IMG/VR virus record: IMGVR_UViG_3300027704_003752 | Coordinates: 1 to 20,732 of that record | DNA: 20,732 bases | Strand: one strand, 5' to 3' | DNA from: a virus | Part shown: positions 5,246-13,503 of the stretch, in pieces | How positions within the stretch are numbered: the stretch's first letter is position 1 | Layout: each line of letters opens with the position of its first letter | Translations under genes and position numbers: made by a program | The notes under the pieces: generated by a model | Databases searched by the model: none | Told to the model about the DNA's origin: nothing | Seen by the model: only the letters and a program-made list of their open reading frames with translations

Positions 5246-6872
5246 TTAGTGCATCCCTTACCCATACGTTAGGGCGGACGATTGTGATCATCGTCGAGCC
5301 AGGACCACGGACCACCGAAGTCACCAAGCCCACGGCGTCGATCAGGTGGTGGCGCTCCTCGGTGACGGCGACAATAGATCCAGGATTGAGAATCCCTTGG
5401 AACTGTTGAGGGAGTTGGATCTGCATCACTCGGCGGCGACCTGCGGCCCAGATTAGACGCTCCTCCAGAATGGCCAGGGCGGTGGCCGGGTCCTTGATCG
5501 CTTGACTCGATATGGGCGCAGCGGCCAGCGGGGTTCGGTCTGGTCCCTGGTAGCGGGTGAAGCTTGCAGCGGCGACCAAGTGCGTCTCTGTGTCCAGGTC
5601 TCCACCGGTGAACGGCGCCAGCGTTAGCCGTTTCTCCATATCCCCGCTGCGAGGGTTCCAGCCAAAGCCAATGGTATGGCTGTTGGCGATCTCATCCAGC
5701 AGACTCCAGACAATAGAGCCCACGACCTCGCCGCCTATCAGGTCCAGGTTTAGATCAATGGCCACGCTTGGGAGCGGGTCCAGGTGCCAGCGGAAATAGT
5801 ACAGGCCATCGGGACCGGTAGCCGGTGAGATCGGCAACATCGGCAACACGTCGTCCACGAGGATCTGCATAGCCCCGCGCTGACCGTTGACGTAGAAGTC
5901 TGCATACCAAGCGTTGAGACCTTCGAGCAGTCCGCGCATTCTGCCCGTGTCGATCTGTAGAGTTGACCGGCCAAGCAGCCATCGGACAAGGTCACCCATC
6001 CCCCGCGTGGATTCTTTGCGGTGGTTCGGGATCCCGCTTCCCGCGTCCCAGCTCACCCAAAGCTCATCGCCCGTGGTGATGGGTAGATCTCCGGCGGCCA
6101 GTTTGACCACGGATACCCGGCGTCCCAAGCTGTCCTCCTCGACCACTATGGATGAGCTCGCGGTTCCGGGCGTGGTGTAGTTTTCGACGGTCACGGATCC
6201 GGCGGCGACCTCTTGCCCACATACAAGGACCCAAGCATCGGTCGTGCTGTTGTTCCCCGTCGAGGAGTTAATGCGGACCAGTAGGCCAGGGCTCCCCGGC
6301 GTCCCATCTCTTCCAGGCTCCCCAAACACCAAGGGGTAGAACTGGTCAAGCACGGCGGGATCGGAGATCTGCACGCCATCGGCTGGCCAGGTGCTGCGCG
6401 TGACCCGCGCTTGGGTGGCCGGTACAAGACTGCGATCAAGTGTTGGCGATGCTCGAACGGTGACCTTGACCGGGTCACCAGGGGCGCCGGTCTCAAGATC
6501 AATCTGACCCCGGAGCATGACTTGGCGGGCGTTGTAACTGTCCCCGCGTCGGTAGAGGGAGACCACCGCGAAGGCGTCCCCCAAGTCGTGGTCAAGCTCG
6601 GCGCGTTCAGTAATGCCCAAAGCATCGCCACCGGGGCCACCATTCTCGAAGCGTAGTTGAAGCGTGATGTGCCTATCTGATACCTGGTCCTGAAATACTC
6701 CAGACTCGTCCATGTATTCGACCGGCTCTAAGGTCCCGACAAAGTGCAGCGGGATCCCATCGTCATCCACGAGATCAAGCGAAGAGGTGGCAAATCGGTA
6801 GAAGGTCCCGCGCACTTGGAGTTCAAGCAGCCAATCGAGATCAACGCCGCGAAGGTCCTCGACCGTGTACAT
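5229..6872 (-). CDS. Tail tip / tail-hub protein candidate
   Basis: 547 residues from the ATG at 6872, preceded by GGGAG seven bases upstream; the gene starts one base after the stop of the previous tail gene. The N-terminus (YTVEDLRGVDLDWLLELQVR) is followed by beta-rich segments, then YPLVFGEPGRDGTPGSPG (179-196), a glycine loop with a short collagen-like look. The rest is mixed alpha/beta with a C-terminal beta part (NPGSIVAVTEERHHLIDAVG). Position after the tape measure and the large tail protein matches genes for tail-tip, baseplate hub or tail-associated proteins. No lytic domain is visible. Function is assigned from synteny and character. Confidence 0.65.
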   Translation of the reverse strand: MYTVEDLRGVDLDWLLELQVRGTFYRFATSSLDLVDDDGIPLHFVGTLEPVEYMDESGVFQDQVSDRHITLQLRFENGGPGGDALGITERAELDHDLGDAFAVVSLYRRGDSYNARQVMLRGQIDLETGAPGDPVKVTVRASPTLDRSLVPATQARVTRSTWPADGVQISDPAVLDQFYPLVFGEPGRDGTPGSPGLLVRINSSTGNNSTTDAWVLVCGQEVAAGSVTVENYTTPGTASSSIVVEEDSLGRRVSVVKLAAGDLPITTGDELWVSWDAGSGIPNHRKESTRGMGDLVRWLLGRSTLQIDTGRMRGLLEGLNAWYADFYVNGQRGAMQILVDDVLPMLPISPATGPDGLYYFRWHLDPLPSVAIDLNLDLIGGEVVGSIVWSLLDEIANSHTIGFGWNPRSGDMEKRLTLAPFTGGDLDTETHLVAAASFTRYQGPDRTPLAAAPISSQAIKDPATALAILEERLIWAAGRRRVMQIQLPQQFQGILNPGSIVAVTEERHHLIDAVGLVTSVVRGPGSTMITIVRPNVWVRDALRATGT

Positions 6873-6873
6873 A

Positions 6874-9800
6874 TCAAAGCTCCCGCAGGGTAAGGCTCGA
6901 AACAGATACGACCTCGGTGGACCACTCGTCACCGAGCAGCGCTTGGCGGGTCACGTTGTCCGCTTCGAGGTAGCCGTATACCATCATCTCTCGCGCCGTC
7001 ATCACCAGGGCCTCGACGCTCCCGCTGGAAGCCGCAGCGATCGACGGTAGGTAGACCGCAGGAACGGCACCACTTCGAGCGCGGGCCAAGGTCCGCTCGA
7101 CTAAGGTCGCATCGGCACGGACTCCGAAGGGTTCCGAGCTGGCGGCGTTGGCGCTTAGGTAGGTTGGGTCAGGGTCAGCCCCTGAGAGTTCGGTCATGTC
7201 CCAGCCATCGGGCCAAGCCCAATCGACCACGCGCTTAGGTGCGCTTCGCTGCTCAGTGCGACGAGAGCCCCCGTCTGATTCGTACCGGCGGACATTCGTC
7301 TCAAGACGAGACCGGCGGCCCCATCCTGATACCTGACCCCAGGCCAGGACGGGACCGATCACGGCGTTGGCAAGCTCGAAGAACCCGCCGACCGTTCCCT
7401 GGATGGGAGCCCTTAGCCTGTAGTAAGCATAGGCGGCGGTCACGTTGTGGACCACGGCGGTCACGACTCTATTGATCAAGGTGATCTCGACAGGCGATCC
7501 GGTATGGCCAGCCAGGTCACCCGCTACCCGGAGATCAGACTTGCGAGCGGCGGTCCCTCTCCAAACACCGGCGGCGTTTTGGCTGACAGATAGGACCTCG
7601 TCAAAGGTCCCGCTATCCTGTAGTCGAACGGCGGCGAGTTCGTCCATTTGGAGAAACTGCTTACCGGTAGCGGTCCCGGTGGCAGGTCGCACCCAGTCCC
7701 CCGAGATCAAGTAGGTCATCGTTCCCGAGCTGGCGGACAAGCCATCGCTGGCCTTCATCGTTGCCAGGGTTGTCCAGGTGGTGCCATCGGTGGACGCTTC
7801 GAGGTAGACCGTTTCCACCCCGCTGGTTCCAAGATCCAGATAGCACCCGATGGTCGAGCAGAGCAGAGATGTAGCTGCGCCGCCATTGGGAGCCCATGTA
7901 ACTATGGCCTCTGTCCCAGCGTCCAAGCTGCGCCAGGTCTGGAGAGGCGAAGGCCAGAGCACCGGGTCGAGCTTGTCCAAGCCGTAGTCGTGCCGGGCGT
8001 TGACGCTCCAAGTATCCGCCCGGTAGGTGCTGGATCCCTTCGCTTGGAGGCGGGCACCATCGGTCAAGGTGAGAGGGTAAGTGCTATACGGGCGTCCCTG
8101 CATGACCGAAGGGCGCACAATGCCCACCATGTTTTCGTCGTAAGAATCAAAGCCGTCAATACTGGACAACACAAAGACCCATACGACAACGCCGGTTGTG
8201 TTGGCCTTGGTGCCCCACTCGCAGACGTTGTTAACCTTGGTCACAGCATTAAGAGCGGCGCCACCCGAGTCGTGCGACTTGACCCAGATCTCCTCGCTGG
8301 CCTTCTTAAACCAAACCTCCATTATTCCGCGCTCAAGAATCAGGAAGAAGTCGTATAGGACATTGGCAAGGAGGACGCCGTCGGATCCAATCTTGGCGCC
8401 GTTATTGTCGAGCACTCGAAAGGCATCTTTGGTGATCCGCAGCTTGACCCCATAGGAACTCGTTCCGTCATTGCCGGTCAAGATAAAGACGTTTGCATCT
8501 GACCCAAGGCTGGGAAAGGTATCGGCCCTGGTACGAAGGTGGGCATAGGAGCGCGTGGTTTGGCTGGCCAGGAGCGCCGTGCTTGCGCGGCTATACCAAC
8601 GCGTCCCGGCGGTGGTGCTTAGTTCCAGCCCTTCGATCGTTAGCGTGGTGCTGTTGGTGCCGGAGTTATTCAGCGCCCAAGGCGATACGGTGGCGGCGTC
8701 TTCGATAGCGAGCCAGGTCATGCCCTGCACGACGGGGCCAACGGTATCGCTCCAGTAGCCCCAAGCACCTTGCACCCGCGTCGGCAGGTTGGAGTATCCA
8801 CCCAAGCGGAGCTCGCTTAGGGTGTTGTCTGTCGTGCTGTTGTTAGCCGTATGGGTGCCCAAGATAAGGAGCGATCCCTTAAACGGGACACACACATAGT
8901 CAGTCAAGAACACGTCGTCGTCGGTCCCGTGATCCATCGGGTGATTAATCCCGGAGTCATAATAATAGGACTCGTCCCGGTCCACGGTCATGCTGTCCCG
9001 ATGGTATCGGATCACCTCCATCCTGTAGCGTGACGGGGATGGCTGGCGCATGTAGATCCACAGATAGCCTTCCTCATCTACCCCAGCACATACGCTCCGA
9101 GTTCGGAAGCCACTTGTATAGTTTCCATCACACGCGCCGATCAAGGTGGCCCAGATAGGGTCCTCGGTGAACTTAGAAAACGCTGTCCCCTTCTGCGACC
9201 TATACGCGGCGTTGGCCGACGTTACATAGACCAGCCCCACGCGCCCAGCGCTATCAACCCAGAGATCAGGATAAAGACAATCCGTGATCGTTTCGATCTC
9301 GGTGAAAGACCCGCCAAGGTCATCGCTCACCATATGGATAGCCGACGCACCCGAACCCCCGCCAACGGCGTATGAGCCCACGAGGGTAATGTATCCCCGG
9401 TGGTAAACGCCGCGAAGTCCTGCAACATTGTTCGGGAATACAACACCTGCCAGGTCCTTGCCGCCGACCATCCAGGTAATGCCGTCGTCGTCGGAATAAT
9501 GGAAGCCCAGCCCGTCGCCCGTGTGAAAGCACAAGATCCGATCGTTCGGAAGTTGGATCAGACAGCCCGGCAGGTTTGACAGAACTCCCCCAAAGTTGAC
9601 TACGACAGACAACGCCGACCAGGTATCGGTCGTCTCTGTCAGCCTATAGGTCTCCAGTTGGTTTCCTTGAGCTACCACACAGATCACGGTCCCGGCGGTG
9701 GTCCGTATAGCGTGCGGATTGGTGACAGATCTGGGAGTAGCAGCACCTACAACACTTCGCCAGCCGGTGATCTTGTTGTGGTTGGAGTGTCCCCGCCAAT

Positions 9801-10086
9801 GGGTGTCCGGCTCGGTAACTTCCTTCCAGGCGAATCTGCCCCCGGAGTTCGAGCCCACGGGCGGCCCTTCCTTTGTGCTGTAGATGCTCAGGTCCTTGGC
9901 CGTCCCATACTCGCCGAAGGCTTCTAACTGTAGAAAGCTCTTTACCGCGCCGGGCTGCGGCTGGTCTGGACGTGGTCCGCGCTGGGTGGCCGTCGTGCGT
10001 GTTGCGTCGATGGTCCCCGTGTTGAAGCGCTCATCGTGGACGATGACCCCTTGGAAGGGATTCGTGGGCGTATACCGGTCAGCCAT
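6874..10086 (-). CDS. Large tail protein with sialidase-type beta-propeller and lectin-like parts
   Basis: 1070 residues; ATG at 10086 with GGAGG seven bases upstream. Residues about 110-320 look like a BNR/sialidase propeller: YSDDDGITW (197-205) is a textbook Asp box (S-x-D-x-G-x-T-W), and VSDDLGGSF (253-261) is a second. Residues about 480-650 are beta-rich and low in charge, like a concanavalin-type lectin sandwich; about 760-800 (VETVYLEASTDGTTWTTLAT) resembles a carbohydrate-binding F5/8-type strand set. The C-terminal 200 residues (from the WAWPDGWDM region) are probably the part that docks on the tail tip. It probably recognises host surface glycans; whether it cleaves them is unknown. 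It directly follows the tape measure, the place where a distal tail protein is usual. Confidence 0.75.
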   Translation of the reverse strand: MADRYTPTNPFQGVIVHDERFNTGTIDATRTTATQRGPRPDQPQPGAVKSFLQLEAFGEYGTAKDLSIYSTKEGPPVGSNSGGRFAWKEVTEPDTHWRGHSNHNKITGWRSVVGAATPRSVTNPHAIRTTAGTVICVVAQGNQLETYRLTETTDTWSALSVVVNFGGVLSNLPGCLIQLPNDRILCFHTGDGLGFHYSDDDGITWMVGGKDLAGVVFPNNVAGLRGVYHRGYITLVGSYAVGGGSGASAIHMVSDDLGGSFTEIETITDCLYPDLWVDSAGRVGLVYVTSANAAYRSQKGTAFSKFTEDPIWATLIGACDGNYTSGFRTRSVCAGVDEEGYLWIYMRQPSPSRYRMEVIRYHRDSMTVDRDESYYYDSGINHPMDHGTDDDVFLTDYVCVPFKGSLLILGTHTANNSTTDNTLSELRLGGYSNLPTRVQGAWGYWSDTVGPVVQGMTWLAIEDAATVSPWALNNSGTNSTTLTIEGLELSTTAGTRWYSRASTALLASQTTRSYAHLRTRADTFPSLGSDANVFILTGNDGTSSYGVKLRITKDAFRVLDNNGAKIGSDGVLLANVLYDFFLILERGIMEVWFKKASEEIWVKSHDSGGAALNAVTKVNNVCEWGTKANTTGVVVWVFVLSSIDGFDSYDENMVGIVRPSVMQGRPYSTYPLTLTDGARLQAKGSSTYRADTWSVNARHDYGLDKLDPVLWPSPLQTWRSLDAGTEAIVTWAPNGGAATSLLCSTIGCYLDLGTSGVETVYLEASTDGTTWTTLATMKASDGLSASSGTMTYLISGDWVRPATGTATGKQFLQMDELAAVRLQDSGTFDEVLSVSQNAAGVWRGTAARKSDLRVAGDLAGHTGSPVEITLINRVVTAVVHNVTAAYAYYRLRAPIQGTVGGFFELANAVIGPVLAWGQVSGWGRRSRLETNVRRYESDGGSRRTEQRSAPKRVVDWAWPDGWDMTELSGADPDPTYLSANAASSEPFGVRADATLVERTLARARSGAVPAVYLPSIAAASSGSVEALVMTAREMMVYGYLEADNVTRQALLGDEWSTEVVSVSSLTLREL

Positions 10087-10089
10087 GGG

Positions 10090-12024
10090 TCAGCCTCCAA
10101 AGGGATTGGTGCCCAGCGATGGCCGGGTGGATCTGGTCGCACGGGTGACAGCGCCGCCCGAGCTTTCGAGTTGGTGAAATACCCGGTCCTGAGTCCTGCC
10201 CCGGATCTGGTTTTCGAGGATGATCGTGGTGCCGGCACCAACAGCTCGGCCCCGTGCTTGGTCGATAGCTTCTCGCCCGCCAAGGTTAGCGACCTGCGCT
10301 TGGTCGGTCACGTACTCACCAGCACGGACCACCGCTTGACGCTCGCTCGGGTCACTTCCCACCATGCCGCCGACGTGGAACTTCGGCGCGGGAGTACTTG
10401 CGATTTTGGCGATCTGGATACCACCAGTCAAAGCAGCGGCGGCGATGGCGGCAATACCAGCAGGCGAGGGAGGCGGCCCAAACATCGCGATCCCCTTCAT
10501 GACGGCGGCCCCGGTGTTGATACCTGCTTGGGCTATGGCGGCGGCCTTCTCGATTGTATAGGCGTCCATCGCTGCGGCTTTCTGGTTGGCTGTTAGCTCC
10601 CCTTCTTGGTCCAGCGCGTGGTCCTTGACCATGCCCGCGATCTCCATCACATAGCCAGCGCTGTTTGATGTGGCGTTTTCATAGGTCGAGATCCCAGCCA
10701 AGCGAGCGTCGAGGATCTTCTTTGCGGCCACGATCTCGGCTGCGACTTGATCTTTCCGGGCTTTATCGGCGGCGTCATACATCGCCGTCTCGACCTCAGA
10801 TCTGCGCAGGGCGAACTCTTCCCGGATGGCCAGGACCTGCTCTTGGGTGGCCACCTCGGTTTCGAGGAGCTTGGCCATCGATTCTTCTTCGGCCATTGCC
10901 AGGGCTTCGATCTCGCTCAGGCGGTGCTTTGTCAGTCCAGACACGACACCGGCGGCGGCTTCTTCGGCGGCGGCCAGCGCTTCGGCCTGCTCCAATAGTT
11001 GGGCGTTCAGGTCGACCGCTTCTTCCTTGGCCCTTGACGATCTCCCGGTGGCCTTGGCTGACTTGCTCTCGGCTTCGGCGTGGTCTTCAAGGGCTGCGGA
11101 GTATTGGTTGATTGATTCGCGCCCTACTTGGCCGAGCCTCTTTATGTCGTCGAGGTTTTTCTTGAGTCCTTTCTGAGCGCCCAGCGCGGCGTCGAGTTCT
11201 TGGTTTGCTTGGCTGTAGTCTGCAAGTGAAAGCCGCCCACTTTGCATAGACGCTTCGAGATCCTTTACCCGTCGCGTGTTGCTGGCCATAGCTTGGCCAG
11301 CGGCTAAAAGTTGGGGGTGGAGGGTGTCCGAAAGAGTCCCACCCATCTCTCCCGCTCGAACGTCGGCTTGCGAAATCTCCCCGTTAAGCAAGGCGGTTTG
11401 GATCTGTAGGTTTGCCACGAAGCCAGCCACATCACCGCTTGCAAGCTTCAAAGCGTTTTGGCTCTGGACTAAGGCGCGGGTCGCTGCGTCCGTGTTCCAG
11501 ATCGTGGCGCGGTAATCGGCCATCTCGGCCCGAGCGTCGGCGGTGCGATTGGCGACCACTACAGCGACCGTACCGATTGCGGCCACGGCCACGGCGGCCA
11601 CCCCAGCGGCGGCGGCGAGGCTTGTGGCGCTACCACCCAGGAGCCCGGTCGCCTTGGTCAGTCCCTCGAAGCCCCCACCAAGCTCGGCGACCACATTCAT
11701 GGCGCTCTCTGCTTCCGGGGAGATCATCCCCAGCGCCCCCGAGATTGCCCGAATACTGGACTCTGTATCTCCAGCAGTGTCGCCCATGTCTTTAAGCGAT
11801 TCTCCGGCGGCCTTATTGGCTACCTCGGCGGCTTTGGCTGTGGCCTTGTTGGCTCGGGCTATGTCCTTCGAGGTTTTCTTGGCGGCCTTCTCGGCCTTGT
11901 GTACGGCCTTCTCGATCTGAATCAGGGTCTTCTGAGCGGCGTCCGTGCTCAGGTTCGGCAGCTTGGCCAGCTCGCGGCGCAGCTCGGAGAGATCCGCGCC
12001 AATGGATACGGTAGAGTCAGCCAT
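10090..12024 (-). CDS. Tail tape measure protein
   Basis: 644 residues. It spans the inside of the tail tube, sets tail length and is expelled on infection. The N-terminal 130 residues are Ala/Lys-rich coiled coil (IEKAVHKAEKAAKKTSKDIA). A hydrophobic segment covers about 134-158 (LAAAAGVAAVAVAAIGTVAV). Long coiled coil continues from about 240 to 460. The C-terminal part has FHVGGMVGSDPSERQAVVRA followed by GEY, a pattern typical of tape measures of many siphophages. At roughly 0.15 nm per residue the tail would be near 97 nm. It follows the chaperone pair and one extra gene. The ATG start region (CAGCCATGGGTCAGCCT) is nearly identical to that of the next gene. Confidence 0.92.
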   Translation of the reverse strand: MADSTVSIGADLSELRRELAKLPNLSTDAAQKTLIQIEKAVHKAEKAAKKTSKDIARANKATAKAAEVANKAAGESLKDMGDTAGDTESSIRAISGALGMISPEAESAMNVVAELGGGFEGLTKATGLLGGSATSLAAAAGVAAVAVAAIGTVAVVVANRTADARAEMADYRATIWNTDAATRALVQSQNALKLASGDVAGFVANLQIQTALLNGEISQADVRAGEMGGTLSDTLHPQLLAAGQAMASNTRRVKDLEASMQSGRLSLADYSQANQELDAALGAQKGLKKNLDDIKRLGQVGRESINQYSAALEDHAEAESKSAKATGRSSRAKEEAVDLNAQLLEQAEALAAAEEAAAGVVSGLTKHRLSEIEALAMAEEESMAKLLETEVATQEQVLAIREEFALRRSEVETAMYDAADKARKDQVAAEIVAAKKILDARLAGISTYENATSNSAGYVMEIAGMVKDHALDQEGELTANQKAAAMDAYTIEKAAAIAQAGINTGAAVMKGIAMFGPPPSPAGIAAIAAAALTGGIQIAKIASTPAPKFHVGGMVGSDPSERQAVVRAGEYVTDQAQVANLGGREAIDQARGRAVGAGTTIILENQIRGRTQDRVFHQLESSGGAVTRATRSTRPSLGTNPFGG

Positions 12025-12027
12025 GGG

Positions 12028-12450
12028 TCAGCCTTCGAGATCGTTGTTTAGGGCGGCGGCCAGGATGGCGGGAAGCTCTTTCTTTAGTCTTCGTGTTACC
12101 GCCCGGGCGGGCTTGGCGACTAAGGTTTGCAGAGGACTTCTGATCCGCACTTTGTCCCGGCTCTTGCCGACCTTGGTGCTCTTGATGTAGCGGGTATAGG
12201 GTGCCGTATTGATCACCGATACCTCGACGCGGAACGTCCCAGGAATGACCGTTAGCATAGTGGAGAACGCGGCCCCGCTCTTCCCCGTATTGACCGGCCA
12301 TTCGGCCTCGGCTTGCTCCATTATCTGATCGGCTTCTTCCTGCATTTTATCGGCAACGGGTCCGAGGATCTGGCGGATCTGCTTTTCAAGACCATCGGCC
12401 AAGGGGCCGTCGATCGAGACCGCCGACCTACCCTTGCCGACTCGAATCAC
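12028..12450 (-). CDS. HK97 gp10-like head-tail joining / tail completion protein
   Basis: 140 residues from a GTG at 12450 that overlaps the stop of the GT reading frame (GTGA). The pattern PVNTGKSGAAFSTML (52-66), then FRVEVSVINTAPYTRYI, is that of the HK97 gp10 family: 'P-V-x-T-G-x-L' followed by strands and a 'Y-x-x-Y' near the middle. Members of that family act at the head-tail interface or as minor tail proteins. The C-terminus is basic and helical (AVTRRLKKELPAILAAALNN). Its position between the chaperones and the tape measure is unusual, because gp10-like genes normally come before the major tail protein. Confidence 0.7.
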   Translation of the reverse strand: MIRVGKGRSAVSIDGPLADGLEKQIRQILGPVADKMQEEADQIMEQAEAEWPVNTGKSGAAFSTMLTVIPGTFRVEVSVINTAPYTRYIKSTKVGKSRDKVRIRSPLQTLVAKPARAVTRRLKKELPAILAAALNNDLEG

Positions 12451-12970
12451 GCGCCACCCCAGAAATCGGCGGCGGCTTGGTTCGGCTTCTCGAAGTGCTC
12501 ACCGGCTGGATCTCGGCGCACCTTGAGCCAGGCCAGAAGTCTAATCTGAGCGCCACGCGATTGGCTGGCGAACCAGCCGGGGGTCTGTCCCCATTGGCGC
12601 TCGATCTCCATCACGGCGTAGTCGAGCCCTCCTGATCCTCGGAGTTTCCCTCAGCAGCTTGTACCTCATCCGAAGAGGGGAGCACGCTTACCAGCAAGGT
12701 CAAAGCCTCGACGGCGGCGGTCGTGATCTCTCCAGCATTCAAGCCAGCCGCCAGCATCTCGTCGAACACTTGGCCCCCGTATTCCAGGGCGCTGTAGCTG
12801 TCGGAGAACTTCGAGCGGAGGCGCTGCTTGCCACCCCAGCACAAGCCGAGAGCAGCATAGAGCCCCCGGCTTGGGTTCTTGCCAGTAGCGGCGGCCACGT
12901 CATACGCGGCGGCCAATGACGTGGGCGGGTGTAGGGGTATGGTCTTTCCATTCAAGGTCACTTCAATCAT
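12447..12970 (-). CDS. Tail assembly chaperone GT, made by -1 frameshift
   Basis: A fusion made when ribosomes slip by -1 on GGGAAAC (12650-12644). Residues 1-109 are shared with the short form; the reading then continues from CTC at 12644-12642 (LRGSGGLDYAVMEIERQWG...) to TGA at 12449-12447, giving 174 residues. The T part is rich in Trp and Arg (WGQTPGWFASQSRGAQIRLL, AWLKVRRDP) and ends ADFWGGA, like chaperone T domains that bind the tape measure and recruit tail tube subunits. The -1 frame has a stop (TGA at 12653-12651) just upstream of the slip site, as expected if it is reached by slipping. A separate start at ATG 12611 (54 residues, TGATG overlap) is the alternative. Confidence 0.82.
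12611..12970 (-). CDS. Tail assembly chaperone G (short form)
   Basis: 119 residues. The ATG at 12970 is chosen because GGAGGG lies four bases upstream; longer in-frame readings overlap the previous gene. It starts MIEVTLNGKTIPLHPPTSLA, a small beta domain, followed by helices (YDVAAATGKNPSRGLYAALG, then YGGQVFDEMLAAG). The C-terminus (EGNSEDQEGSTTP) is acidic and disordered, as in lambda G-type chaperones. It follows the major tail protein and precedes the tape measure, the standard place for these chaperones, which coat the tape measure before tube assembly. They are not part of the mature virion. The last ten codons are replaced in the frameshifted GT form. Confidence 0.88.
   Translation of the reverse strand: MIEVTLNGKTIPLHPPTSLAAAYDVAAATGKNPSRGLYAALGLCWGGKQRLRSKFSDSYSALEYGGQVFDEMLAAGLNAGEITTAAVEALTLLVSVLPSSDEVQAAEGNSEDQEGSTTP
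12644..12650 (-). promoter_or_regulatory. Slippery heptamer G-GGA-AAC for -1 ribosomal frameshifting
   Basis: In the zero frame of G the codons read GAG GGA AAC, so the heptamer is in the X-XXY-YYZ phase. It differs from the lambda G/GT site (GGGAAAG) by the last base. Downstream, GCTCGA (12627-12622) can pair with TCGAGC (12604-12599) as a possible stimulatory stem, 16 bases after the heptamer. Confidence 0.8.
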
Positions 12971-12996
12971 GGGGCCCTCCTCTGGGTCGCTCAATC

Positions 12997-13491
12997 TCAA
13001 ACGATGGCAACAGAGCCATAGCAGGTGAAGGTGATGGTGCCGGTGTTGGGCTCCCCTTCGGCTATGTCCATGGTCACATCACAATCGGTCAAGGTCACGG
13101 TGTGGTTGGCAGCATCACCCAGGACCGTACCGGCCACGGTCAGCAACAGATCGACGGTGTAAACGTCGGCACTCGCGCCCAGCGTTGACACGTTCGCGCT
13201 GTAGCTGTTGGCCTTCATGAAGAAGTCGATCGCGGTTCCGTCCACGGCGTCCGAGTAGTCGGCGACCTGGAACGAGAACGATCCGCTTGGGTAGGTGCGC
13301 GCGGCCTTGCGTACACTTGTGAGGACTCCGCGAGCCTCATAGGCGACGGTTGCCCGCTGAACCTGTGAGAGAGCAGACACGGACAGGTCGCCAGTGCTGA
13401 ACGGGATGATCAGGGTCACGGGGGATCCGGTGCCATCGCTTGCCGTGATGGTTCCGTCGTATAGGTGCTTGATTACTGTCGAGGCGGCCAT
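12997..13491 (-). CDS. Major tail protein (tail tube subunit)
   Basis: 164 residues from the ATG at 13491, with GGAG about six bases upstream. It is rich in Thr, Ser, Ala, Val and Gly and almost wholly beta (GSPVTLIIPFSTGDLSVSAL, then TGTITFTCYGSVAIV at the end). Size, composition and place, between the tail terminator candidate and the chaperone genes, fit the subunit that stacks as rings to form the tail tube. It includes FSFQVADYSDAVDGTAIDFF, like the tube loop-and-helix region. Similarity to a named family was not tested. Confidence 0.82.
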   Translation of the reverse strand: MAASTVIKHLYDGTITASDGTGSPVTLIIPFSTGDLSVSALSQVQRATVAYEARGVLTSVRKAARTYPSGSFSFQVADYSDAVDGTAIDFFMKANSYSANVSTLGASADVYTVDLLLTVAGTVLGDAANHTVTLTDCDVTMDIAEGEPNTGTITFTCYGSVAIV

Positions 13492-13503
13492 GGGGGCTCC
13501 TTG

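Noticed and set aside
5412-6688. Collagen-like repeat in the tail-hub candidate
   Set aside because: The Gly-x-y run (GEPGRDGTPGSPG) is only about four triplets long and lies in a region with the YPLVFG-type loop seen in tail proteins, so it is not evidence of a fibre.
7648-8358. 236-codon open frame on the plus strand inside the large tail gene
   Set aside because: Composition (Gly, His, Arg-rich) and lack of motifs mark it as a shadow of the minus-strand tail gene.
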